Of a DNA stretch of 14,281 bases, positions 1-7,574 are shown piece by piece; the first letter of the stretch is position 1, and each line of letters starts with the position of its first letter. Source of the DNA: Paracoccaceae bacterium (GTDB lineage Bacteria > Pseudomonadota > Alphaproteobacteria > Rhodobacterales > Rhodobacteraceae); NCBI GenBank assembly GCA_020832725.1, contig JAFIEC010000273.1:1-14281 (forward strand), written 5' to 3'. A program made the position numbers and the translations under genes. Under the pieces are notes generated by a model. It saw only the letters and a program-made list of their open reading frames with translations. It was not told the DNA's origin and searched no databases.

Positions 1-1725
<1,725 letters not shown>

Positions 1726-1757
1726 GCTCTTCGTCACCTTTCGTCCCGGCGCTCCGC

Positions 1758-1931
1758 AGACCGTTGGGCGACGGTCTCCTGGCGCTTGCCCAAAGACATG
1801 AGGGTTCCAATTCCTGCCCGCCGTCCCACCGGCGCGCGCCCGAACCCTGTATCCTGCCTTGCAGAGAGGTCCGGCACGCGGACCACCTTGGAAAACAGGT
1901 TCGGCTGGCCCCGCGATGCGCGGAGCCAGCC
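1758..1931 (-). promoter_or_regulatory. Chain of four stem-loops between rplL and rpoB (candidate attenuator/processing region)
   Basis: Four inverted repeats lie in the 248-base gap. In transcription order (right to left) they are: 1903-1931 (7 bp GGCTGGC/GCCAGCC, one C.A mismatch, then 5 bp CCGCG/CGCGG around a 3-base loop); 1868-1884 (6 bp GGTCCG/CGGACC); 1801-1848 (7 bp AGGGTTC/GAACCCT enclosing a 5 bp CGCCG/CGGCG hairpin at 1819-1834); and 1758-1777 (7 bp AGACCGT/ACGGTCT). On the transcribed strand the first is followed by a short T-run (GAACCTGTTTTCC), a poor terminator tail. In E. coli the same gap holds a partial terminator and an RNase III site that lower rpoB expression relative to rplL. 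A similar role is inferred here from position and structure only. Confidence 0.5.
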
Positions 1932-1973
1932 ATGTCTCTCACCTTCTCAGGCCCCTTGCACAGGCCCGTCCGG

Positions 1974-2354
1974 TCACTTCAGCTCGACCTCGGCGCCAGC
2001 CGCCTCGAGCTTGGCCTTGATCTCGTCGGCCTCGGTCTTGGAGACCTGCTCCTTGACCGCCTTGCCGCCGGCCTCCACGAGGTCCTTGGCTTCTTTCAGG
2101 CCGAGACCGGTGATGGCACGCACTTCCTTGATCACGTTGATCTTCTGTGCGCCGGCGCTCTTGAGGATGACGTCGAATTCCGTCTGCTCCTCAACCGGGG
2201 CGGCAGCATCGCCACCGGCCGCGGGCGCCATCATGACCGCGCCACCGGCTGCGGGCTCGATGCCGTAGGTATCCTTGAGGATGGTTTTCAGTTCCTGGGC
2301 CTCGAGAAGGGTGAGGTTCACGATCTCTTCGGCCAGCTTGTTCAGATCAGCCAT
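1974..2354 (-). CDS. rplL: 50S ribosomal protein L7/L12
   Basis: L7/L12 forms the flexible stalk of the large subunit and recruits and activates the translational GTPases (EF-Tu, EF-G, IF2, RF3). The 126-residue product has the family layout: an N-terminal dimerisation helix pair (about residues 1-31, MADLNKLAEEIVNLTLLEAQ), an Ala/Gly-rich hinge (about 35-54), and the C-terminal factor-binding domain. That last domain carries EFDVILKSAGAQKINVIKEV, a signature GLGLKEAKDLVEAGGKAVKE and a terminal LEAAGAEVELK. The length is typical. The ATG at 2354 follows rplJ by 69 bases; the ribosome site is weak (three GGAAC copies, no clear GGAGG). A small GGGGA/TCCCC hairpin at 2389-2402 lies in that gap. 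The frame and family match leave no doubt. Confidence 0.97.
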   Translation of the reverse strand: MADLNKLAEEIVNLTLLEAQELKTILKDTYGIEPAAGGAVMMAPAAGGDAAAPVEEQTEFDVILKSAGAQKINVIKEVRAITGLGLKEAKDLVEAGGKAVKEQVSKTEADEIKAKLEAAGAEVELK

Positions 2355-2423
2355 TTTTCGGTTCCGTTCCGTTAGAGTTTGTTCCGGCGGGGAGATTTCC
2401 CCAGCCCCACGTCTGCACTGGCG

Positions 2424-2939
2424 TCACGCCGCCTCGCGTTCCTCGAGCGTCTTGAGGATGCCCGCGATATTGGCGGCAGGTGCCCCGATCGCGCCGGCGA
2501 TGTTCGAGGCAGGCGCGCCGATGCAGCCGACGATCTGAGCAATAAGCTCTTCGCGCGACGGCAATTTCGACACTGCCTCGACACCAGCGGCGTCGAGCGT
2601 TGTCCCGCCCATCGACCCGCCAATCGGAACGAACTTCTGGTTCGTCTTGGCATAATTCACCACGACTTTCGCCGCGGCGACCGGGTCTTCGGAATAGGCG
2701 AGAACGGTCATCCCCTTCAGAAGCTCCGCCATGCCTGCGCATGGCGTGCCCTCCAGGGCGATCTTGGCGAGCCTGTTCTTCGCAACGCGCACCGCACCAC
2801 CTGCATCACGCATCATCGTGCGCAGGGTCTGCATCTGTGCAACCGTGAGGCCTTCGTAATGGGCGACCACCACGACGCCAGAGCTTTCGAAGATCTGGCC
2901 GAGTTCCTCGACCACTTTCTCTTTCTGGGCTCTATCCAC
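2424..2939 (-). CDS. rplJ: 50S ribosomal protein L10 (GTG start)
   Basis: L10 anchors L7/L12 dimers to 23S rRNA and, in studied bacteria, represses its own mRNA when in excess. The 171-residue product begins MDRAQKEKVVEELGQIFESS and carries the rRNA-binding domain with AKNRLAKIALEG. Its C-terminal helix contains a doubled IGAPA.NIAG motif, the L12-docking element. I chose the GTG at 2939 because it lies 7 bases after a GGAG box and restores the usual alphaproteobacterial N-terminus and length. The frame stays open upstream to a GTG at 2969 (ten more residues, MCLSNMRSKT), but there the GGAGG would be too close to the start. It sits between rplA (241-base structured gap) and rplL (69 bases). 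Function is certain; the start is the only doubt. Confidence 0.95.
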   Translation of the reverse strand: MDRAQKEKVVEELGQIFESSGVVVVAHYEGLTVAQMQTLRTMMRDAGGAVRVAKNRLAKIALEGTPCAGMAELLKGMTVLAYSEDPVAAAKVVVNYAKTNQKFVPIGGSMGGTTLDAAGVEAVSKLPSREELIAQIVGCIGAPASNIAGAIGAPAANIAGILKTLEEREAA

Positions 2940-3180
2940 AGTCTTGCTCCGCATGTTGGAGAGGCACACCCCTCCGGCTCGTTTCTGTCCCGCGGATGCG
3001 GGACACTCGGGTCCTTACGGGTCCCGATCCAAGATCGCCCGAGGGCCAGGCCCCCATGCCGATCCGGTCCGTTTCCCGTCTCGGGCAGGATTTATGCCCC
3101 TGAGGGGCAACCCACCGTCTCGGACAGTGGACGGGCCCGAGGGCCCGCCCCATCGCCACGGCCAGAGGCCGCAGGATCTC
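2940..3180 (-). promoter_or_regulatory. Structured rplJ leader (candidate L10/L12 autoregulatory region)
   Basis: The 241 bases between rplA and rplJ hold four stem-loops, in transcription order. 3129-3150 has 9 pairs closed by a CUCG tetraloop, including one G-U. 3095-3109 has TGCCCC/GGGGCA. 3006-3043 has CTCGGG/CCCGAG stacked on CGATC/GATCG, with a 13-base one-sided bulge at 3012-3024. 2986-3005 has 8 perfect pairs, TGTCCCGC/GCGGGACA. A 13-base near-perfect direct repeat (CCGTCTCGGRCAG) lies at 3076-3088 and 3115-3127, flanking the second hairpin. In several bacteria L10-L12 binds a bulged stem in this position; a match to that fold is inference. A promoter could also be hidden here, but I see no convincing -35/-10 pair. 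Confidence 0.5.
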
Positions 3181-3882
3181 TCAGGCGGCGCCCGTCGCCG
3201 AAGCGAGGTTCACCGACACGCCGGGCCCCATGGTGGAGCTCAGCGAAATCTTCTTCAGGTAGGTGCCCTTGGCGCCCGAGGGCCTGGCGCGGTTCACCGC
3301 GTCGAGGAAGGCGCGAAAGTTCTCCACCAGCCGCGCCTCGTCAAAGGAGGCCTTGCCGATGCCGGCATGAAGCACGCCCGCCTTCTCGACACGGAACTGA
3401 ACCTCGCCGCCCTTGGCATTGTTGACGGCCTGGGTCACATCCATGGTCACCGTACCCACCTTCGGGTTCGGCATCAGGTTGCGGGGACCGAGGATCTTGC
3501 CCAGCCGACCGACGATCGGCATCATGTCGGGCGTGGCAATACAGCGATCGAATTCGATCGTGCCGCCCTGGATCGTCTCCATCAGGTCTTCGGCGCCGAC
3601 GATGTCGGCACCTGCCTCACGGGCCTCATCGGCCTTGGCGCCACGGGCGAAAACGGCCACGCGCACCGTCTTTCCGGTGCCGTTGGGCAGCGTCACCACA
3701 CCCCGGACCATCTGGTCGGCGTGGCGCGGGTCCACGCCGAGATTGACGGCGACCTCGATGGTCTCGTCGAACTTGGCGGTGGCATTGGCCTTGATCAGGG
3801 CCACGGCCTCCTCGACGGAGAGGTCGGCCTTGCCCTGTGTGGCCTTGCGGGCCGCCTGCATGCGCTTTGCGATCTTGCCCAT
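3181..3882 (-). CDS. rplA: 50S ribosomal protein L1
   Basis: L1 forms the mobile stalk next to the E site and helps release deacylated tRNA; in E. coli it also represses translation of the rplKA mRNA. The 233-residue product starts MGKIAKRMQAARKATQGKAD and contains the family signature LGKILGPRNLMPNPKVGTVT at about residues 127-146. It also has DQMVRGVVTLPNGTGKTVRV in the first domain and a C-terminal GAKGTYLKKISLSSTMGPGV. Length is normal. The ATG at 3882 is 4 bases after the rplK stop codon, and its AGGGG ribosome site lies in the last codons of rplK, so the two genes are probably translationally coupled. The next gene, rplJ, follows after a 241-base structured leader. Confidence 0.97.
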   Translation of the reverse strand: MGKIAKRMQAARKATQGKADLSVEEAVALIKANATAKFDETIEVAVNLGVDPRHADQMVRGVVTLPNGTGKTVRVAVFARGAKADEAREAGADIVGAEDLMETIQGGTIEFDRCIATPDMMPIVGRLGKILGPRNLMPNPKVGTVTMDVTQAVNNAKGGEVQFRVEKAGVLHAGIGKASFDEARLVENFRAFLDAVNRARPSGAKGTYLKKISLSSTMGPGVSVNLASATGAA

Positions 3883-3886
3883 GACG

Positions 3887-4315
3887 TTACCCCTTCACCT
3901 CGATGCCCATCGACCGTGCGGAGCCGAGAATGATCTGCATCGCGCCCTCCACGTCATTGGCGCTCAGATCCTTCATCTTGGCCTCGGCGATCTCGCGGAT
4001 CTGGGCCACCGTCACCGTCCCTGCAGTGGCACGACCGGGGGTCTTGGAGCCGGCATTCACCTTGGCCGCCTTCTTGAGGAAATGGGACGCCGGCGACGTC
4101 TTGATTTCCATCGTGAAGGACTTGTCCTGATAATAGGTGATGATCACCGGTGTCGGCGCGCCCTGCTCCAGCTCGGCCGTGCGGGCGTTGAAATCCTTGC
4201 AGAACTGCATGATGTTGATCCCGCGCTGACCCAGAGCGGGGCCGACGGGGGGCGAGGGGTTGGCCTGCCCGGCCTTTACCTGCAGCTTGAGCTGCCCGAT
4301 TACTTTCTTGGCCAT
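3887..4315 (-). CDS. rplK: 50S ribosomal protein L11
   Basis: L11 binds the GTPase-associated region of 23S rRNA next to the L10-L12 stalk and is needed for RelA-dependent stringent signalling and for thiostrepton binding. The 142-residue product has the proline-rich N-terminal loop (ANPSPPVGPALGQRGINIMQ, about residues 18-37), the central ITYYQDKSFT strand, and the rRNA-binding C-terminal domain with SHFLKKAAKV and a terminal MQIILGSARSMGIEVKG. Length matches the family. The ATG at 4315 is preceded by a strong AAAAGGAG ribosome site 7 bases upstream. It lies 102 bases after nusG and 4 bases before rplA. No unusual residues were noticed. Confidence 0.97.
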   Translation of the reverse strand: MAKKVIGQLKLQVKAGQANPSPPVGPALGQRGINIMQFCKDFNARTAELEQGAPTPVIITYYQDKSFTMEIKTSPASHFLKKAAKVNAGSKTPGRATAGTVTVAQIREIAEAKMKDLSANDVEGAMQIILGSARSMGIEVKG

Positions 4316-4417
4316 CCGGCCTCTCCTTTTGTCACCACCGCACGGGTCGCGACCCGGCGGCTTGCGGTTGCGTGGTGCGGTCCGCCCGGCGCGCCGGACT
4401 CGCCTCCCACAGGCACG
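4316..4417 (-). promoter_or_regulatory. nusG-rplK gap with nested inverted repeats (candidate rplK leader)
   Basis: The 102-base gap holds two structures. CACCAC (4333-4338) pairs with GTGGTG (4372-4377), extending to GCA/TGC with one bulged base. It encloses a 14-base perfect palindrome CGGGTCGCGACCCG (4343-4356). Nearer nusG, GTCCG/CGGAC (4380-4384/4395-4399) overlaps the 12-base palindrome CCGGCGCGCCGG (4386-4397). The rplK ribosome site lies about 8-13 bases before its ATG. L1 feedback on rplKA works through this region in E. coli; whether it does here cannot be read from sequence alone. Confidence 0.4.
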
Positions 4418-4951
4418 TCAGGTCTGCTTGGAGACCTGCGTGAATTCCAGCTCTACGGGGGTGGCGCGACCGAAGATCGAAACCGCCACCTTCAGGCGGG
4501 CGTGATCCTCGTCGACATCCTCGACCATGCCCGAGAACCCTTCGAACGGCCCGTCGGTCACGTTGACCTGCTCGCCCACCTGGAAACTGATGAGCACGCG
4601 CGGGGTCTCGACCCCCTCCTCGACGCGGTTGAGGATCACGTTGACCTCGTCATCGCGCATCGGGGTGGGCCGCCCTTGCGGGCCGAGGAAACCGGTCACG
4701 CGGCTGATCGAGTTGATCAGGTGATAGGTGCGATCATTCATGTCCATCTTCACGAGGACATAGCCCGGCATGAACCGCCGCTCGGTATTGACCTTCTTGC
4801 CGCGCCGGACCTCGATCACCTCTTCGGTGGGAACCAGCACTTCCTCGATCTGGTCATCCAGCCCCTCGAGCGCGGCCGAATGGCGGATCTGTTCTGCGAT
4901 CTTCTTCTCGAAGTTCGACAGCACACTGACCGAATACCACCGCTTCGCCAT
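4418..4951 (-). CDS. nusG: Transcription termination/antitermination factor NusG
   Basis: NusG binds RNA polymerase across the clamp, speeds elongation, and links it to Rho or to ribosomal S10. The 177-residue product from MAKRWYSVSVLSNFEKKIAE has the NGN domain (residues about 3-110, with RRFMPGYVLVKMDMNDRTYH and VTGFLGPQGRPTPM) and a KOW domain (about 126-160, VGEQVNVTDGPFEGFSGMVE). Length is typical. The frame is open to 5026, which would add 25 residues (MATRPLFILRRTPP...), but the family N-terminus and a purine-rich GCAGGGCAGGACAG just upstream favour the ATG at 4951. It follows secE after 174 bases and precedes rplK by 102, the usual bacterial order secE-nusG-rplKAJL. Certain as to family. 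Confidence 0.96.
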   Translation of the reverse strand: MAKRWYSVSVLSNFEKKIAEQIRHSAALEGLDDQIEEVLVPTEEVIEVRRGKKVNTERRFMPGYVLVKMDMNDRTYHLINSISRVTGFLGPQGRPTPMRDDEVNVILNRVEEGVETPRVLISFQVGEQVNVTDGPFEGFSGMVEDVDEDHARLKVAVSIFGRATPVELEFTQVSKQT

Positions 4952-5000
4952 CTGTCCTGCCCTGCCCCCGGCCGCGCGGAGCCCTGGCGGCGTCCTGCGC

Positions 5001-5054
5001 AAAATAAACAACGGGCGCGTCGCCATGCGCGAATCGCACCGAGCGCCCTGTCAA
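5001..5054 (-). terminator. Terminator- or promoter-like element between secE and nusG
   Basis: Read on the minus strand, GGGCGC (5048-5043) pairs with GCGCCC (5018-5013), with an inner TGCG/CGCA stem (5038-5035/5029-5026). The sequence then runs into GTTGTTTATTTT (5012-5001), a fair U-rich tail. A perfect TTGACA hexamer (5054-5049) abuts the stem. A good -10 at 16-18 bases is not visible. It could be a leaky attenuator after secE or part of a nusG promoter; I cannot decide between them. Confidence 0.35.
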
Positions 5055-5125
5055 GAGTGAGAGTTGCCAATACAGAGCGTGCGCGCCCTTTTCAACCCCG
5101 CCCACCGGCAAAACCACCTACCGGA

Positions 5126-5323
5126 TCAGCCGAACACCCCGATGATGCCGCGAAGCCCGAACTGGATCGCCTGATCTACAAAGAAAAAGAAGATCGCTGC
5201 CAGCGTTGCCATGACGAACACCATGACGGTCGTCAGCAACACCTCGCGCCGGTTGGGCCAGGTCACCTTGGACACTTCTGCCCGCACCTGCTGCATGAAC
5301 TGGAACGGATTTGTCTTGGCCAT
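5126..5323 (-). CDS. secE: Preprotein translocase subunit SecE
   Basis: SecE is the essential small subunit of the SecYEG channel and clamps the two halves of SecY in the inner membrane. The 65-residue product is the short, single-span form common outside enterobacteria. It has an amphipathic cytoplasmic helix with the signature EVSKVTWPNRREV (residues 16-28), then one membrane helix (about 29-50, LLTTVMVFVMATLAAIFFFF). The ATG at 5323 has GAGG 6 bases upstream. It is the first gene of the visible cluster, with a candidate promoter directly before it, and diverges from pdeM. The tRNA-Trp gene often found just upstream in related bacteria is not in this window. Confidence 0.96.
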   Translation of the reverse strand: MAKTNPFQFMQQVRAEVSKVTWPNRREVLLTTVMVFVMATLAAIFFFFVDQAIQFGLRGIIGVFG

Positions 5324-5350
5324 GACGCGCCTCTTCTCGCCTGAGCCGTG

Positions 5351-5379
5351 CCTCTACAGCCTCGCGCCGGTGAATTCAA
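5351..5379 (-). promoter_or_regulatory. Candidate sigma-70-type promoter for secE-nusG
   Basis: On the minus strand TTGAAT (5379-5374) and TAGAGG (5356-5351) are separated by exactly 17 bases. Transcription would start near 5344, giving a leader of about 20 bases with the GAGG ribosome site. The -35 is a good match (TTGA) and the -10 moderate. The element sits in the 108-base divergent gap, and pdeM has no comparable signal on the other strand. Confidence 0.45.
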
Positions 5380-5431
5380 CCCGCCACCCATCGCCCTTGC
5401 GCAGGGGCCCGGGCCTGCGCATCCTGCGGCC

Positions 5432-6163
5432 ATGATCAAGGATGCACGCGCCCATTCCTTCACCCTTGCCGGGGAACCCCTGGAGGCGCGGGCCTCCGGT
5501 GCGCTCCACTGGCCCGCGCGGCGCCTGCTGTGTGTCTCCGATCTGCACCTTGGTCGCGCGATGCGGCTTGCGCGCCGGGGCGGATCGTTGCTGCCCCCCT
5601 ACGAAGGCCAGGACACGCTTCTGCGTCTGGAGGCCGACATCGCCGCCACCCGGCCGGAAACGGTGGTCTGCCTCGGCGACAGCTTCGACAACGAGTCCGC
5701 CGCAGGCGAGATGGATGAGCCCATCTCGACCTGGCTTACCCGGCTGATGGCGGGGCGGTCGTGGATTTGGATCGCGGGCAATCATGACCCGGCCCCGCTT
5801 CCGCTTGGCGGTGCGCATCTGCGCGAATTGCGCGAGGGGGCGCTGGTGTTTCGCCACATCGCCGAGCCCGGGGCAGCCCCGGGCGAGGTTTCGGGGCATT
5901 ACCACCCAAAGGCCCGGATGGCACTGGGCGCAGGCCGGAGCCTCGGGCGGCCGTGCTTTCTTCTCGACAGGAGACGGGCGATCCTGCCGGCATACGGCAC
6001 CTATACGGGCGGCCTGTCCTGGGAAGCACCTGCCCTTCAGGCGCTGATGGCGCCCGGGGCGCTCGCGGTGATCACGGGTTCGGTCGCGCGCGCGGTGCCT
6101 GTTCCCCGGGGCGGTCAAAGCGGACACCCACAGCCTCCAGCGCGGCGCGGTGGGGGCCGCTGA
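5432..6163 (+). CDS. pdeM: Ligase-associated DNA damage response metallophosphatase (PdeM-like)
   Basis: This is a calcineurin-like metallophosphoesterase of the group that usually travels with an ATP-dependent DNA ligase, an Lhr-type helicase and a second nuclease in bacterial DNA-repair clusters. The 243-residue product has the full metal-binding set: SDLHLGRA (D37, H39), LGDSFDN (D83), AGNHDP (residues 115-120) and SGHYHPKA (H156, H158). It also has GTYTGGL near residue 190, a subgroup mark. I start it at the ATG at 5432 because the family begins about 30 residues before SDLHLG. No clear ribosome site precedes it, so it may be leaderless or weakly translated. Upstream in-frame GTG (5348) would enter the secE promoter. 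None of the usual repair partners is adjacent. Its last 92 bases overlap the 3' end of the opposing LytTR gene, giving a Gly/Pro/Arg-rich tail beyond the conserved end. Confidence 0.88.
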   Translation: MIKDARAHSFTLAGEPLEARASGALHWPARRLLCVSDLHLGRAMRLARRGGSLLPPYEGQDTLLRLEADIAATRPETVVCLGDSFDNESAAGEMDEPISTWLTRLMAGRSWIWIAGNHDPAPLPLGGAHLRELREGALVFRHIAEPGAAPGEVSGHYHPKARMALGAGRSLGRPCFLLDRRRAILPAYGTYTGGLSWEAPALQALMAPGALAVITGSVARAVPVPRGGQSGHPQPPARRGGGR

Positions 6164-6830
6164 CGGGCACCTCCGTGCCATCCTTGAGCATGAGAAACAG
6201 ACGGTTTCCCTGGATGAGGCCATGCGCGATGGCACACCGCGCGACCCAGTGGGACCGGTGGACCTGCAGACCATCCTCGGATGCAAGCTCATCCAGCGCA
6301 TCGGAGAATCGCAGCAACAGCGTCGCCTGCCCTCCCTCGCCCCGAACCTCGATCTGGTGATCACGCGCCTGCACGTGCAGCGGCAGCCCGCGCAACTCTG
6401 CGGGCAGGCGGGCGCGGAACCGCGCACTGCCCCGCTGGCCCTGCTCCCGCATCAGGCGCTCCAGCGTGATGCTGACCAGAGACAGCGCCAGCGAGATCAC
6501 AAGGGTGATGCCGGCCGCCTCGTGAAACGGCATGTCGGTCGCATAGACCACGCTGTTCACCGCGACGATCAGCCCGCCATAGACAAGCGCCATGAGAATG
6601 CTGGCCTGCAGAGACCTGAGCCAGAAGGGCAAGGTCGGGAAAGCCCGCCTCAGCAATACGACAATGCCCAGCGCGATCGGCACCGATGCACCGATCATCA
6701 GGCCCCAATAGGCACCACGCTCCCACAGACCAAGGCTCTCCAGCGTTCCGAAAGGGCCGCCCAGCGTCGCCACGATTGTCGCGGCGACCCAGAGCGCCAC
6801 CCAGAAAAACAGCATCGGATGTCGGGGCAA
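6072..6830 (-). CDS. Membrane-anchored LytTR-family DNA-binding regulator (TTG start proposed)
   Basis: The 252-residue product has four predicted membrane helices (about residues 6-24, 40-60, 74-95 and 104-121). A cytoplasmic LytTR domain follows (about 138-235), with the typical core GLQVHRSHWVA and a terminal strand KDGTEVPVSGPHRAALEAVG. LytTR domains bind paired direct-repeat DNA sites as transcription factors; joined to membrane spans they are thought to respond at the membrane, but target and signal are unknown. I propose the TTG at 6830 because a perfect GGAGGAG lies 7 bases upstream (6838-6844). The ATG at 6815 has no ribosome site at proper distance, and longer GTG starts at 6875 and 6989 also exist in frame. 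It lies 174 bases after rsmD with its own possible promoter, so it may be transcribed separately. Its last 92 bases overlap pdeM head-on. Confidence 0.85.
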   Translation of the reverse strand: MPRHPMLFFWVALWVAATIVATLGGPFGTLESLGLWERGAYWGLMIGASVPIALGIVVLLRRAFPTLPFWLRSLQASILMALVYGGLIVAVNSVVYATDMPFHEAAGITLVISLALSLVSITLERLMREQGQRGSARFRARLPAELRGLPLHVQARDHQIEVRGEGGQATLLLRFSDALDELASEDGLQVHRSHWVARCAIAHGLIQGNRLFLMLKDGTEVPVSGPHRAALEAVGVRFDRPGEQAPRARPNP

Positions 6831-6889
6831 TGGCGCGCTCCTCCACTCGTGAGGCTCCCCAGGGGATCGGGGCACCCCGTTTCGAGCAG

Positions 6890-6975
6890 ATTCTAGTGCC
6901 CTTTGGCGCGTAGCGTATTGATACCCGTCAGATAGGCGCGCCACGCAGGGCGATCTGAAGGATGACGTAACGTCA
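6890..6975 (-). promoter_or_regulatory. Possible promoter and palindromic operator for the LytTR gene
   Basis: On the minus strand TAGAAT (6895-6890) is a close -10 match, but no good -35 is seen at 16-18 bases. Further upstream, 6963-6975 is a perfect 13-base palindrome, TGACGT-A-ACGTCA. A weak -35 with a nearby palindrome suggests a regulator-controlled promoter. Which protein binds is unknown; LytTR sites are usually direct repeats, so self-binding is not implied. Confidence 0.35.
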
Positions 6976-7004
6976 GCCTGCCGCAGCACGGACCGTCTTT
7001 TCAG

Positions 7005-7571
7005 TCATTCCGGCGCGCATGCCAGAATCGCCACATGCGTTTCGCCGTATCGCCGCCGGTCAAGCACCTCGGCCCAGCGTGGCGGCTCGGGCGCGGCCCC
7101 CTCCTCCCAGACGATCAGGGCACCGGGTGCAAGCCACCCCCCGGCCTGCGCTTCCTGCAGCGCCCGCAGACCAAGGCCGCGCCCATAGGGCGGGTCGAGA
7201 AACACCAGATCGAAGGGGCTGCCATCACAGGGCCCGAGGCGGGTTGCGTCCCGGGCAAGACGTCGCGCCCGCCCCTCTGCGCCCAGAAGCCCGATGTTGC
7301 GGGCAATCAACCGGCCCGCAACCTGCCCGCTGTCCACCAGCACGGCCGACTCGGCCCCGCGCGAGAGCGCCTCGAGCCCCATGGCCCCGGTTCCGGCAAA
7401 CAGGTCCAGCACCCGCGCCCCGGGCAGGACGCCCGCATGGGCACCGTTCACCAGCAGATTGAAGATCGCTTCCCGCACCCGGTCGGAGGTGGGGCGCAGG
7501 CGGGCGGCCTCGTCGCCCTGCCCCACGGGTGCCAGCGCCCGCCCCCGCCATGCCCCGCCCACGATCCGCAT
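7005..7571 (-). CDS. rsmD: 16S rRNA (guanine(966)-N(2))-methyltransferase
   Basis: RsmD methylates N2 of G966 in 16S rRNA, near the P site, using S-adenosylmethionine. The 188-residue product begins MRIVGGAWRGRAL and has the family strip RPTSDRVREAIFN (residues 26-38). It has the SAM-binding motif VLDLFAGTGAMGLEALSRGA (54-73) and the catalytic FLDPPYG (124-130), typical of N2-guanine methylases. Length is normal. It starts only 3 bases after the stop of the FAD reductase gene, so the two are probably co-transcribed; no functional link is evident. The family call is firm. Confidence 0.95.
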   Translation of the reverse strand: MRIVGGAWRGRALAPVGQGDEAARLRPTSDRVREAIFNLLVNGAHAGVLPGARVLDLFAGTGAMGLEALSRGAESAVLVDSGQVAGRLIARNIGLLGAEGRARRLARDATRLGPCDGSPFDLVFLDPPYGRGLGLRALQEAQAGGWLAPGALIVWEEGAAPEPPRWAEVLDRRRYGETHVAILACAPE

Positions 7572-7574
7572 CGC

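Noticed and set aside
2514..2560. Doubled IGAPA.NIAG coding repeat in rplJ as a possible insertion
   Set aside because: Tandem L12-docking repeats are normal in the L10 C-terminal helix of this lineage.
4952..5026. 25-residue N-terminal extension of NusG
   Set aside because: Not found in the family; the MAKRWYSV start is typical and has a purine-rich site upstream.
3413..5344. 643-codon plus-strand frame across rplA, rplK, nusG and secE
   Set aside because: Antisense shadow of four conserved genes and their leaders; no domain, no ribosome site.
4952..5431. Possible tRNA-Trp gene near secE, as in some related genomes
   Set aside because: I looked for a cloverleaf with a CCA anticodon and T-loop in both gaps around secE and found none.
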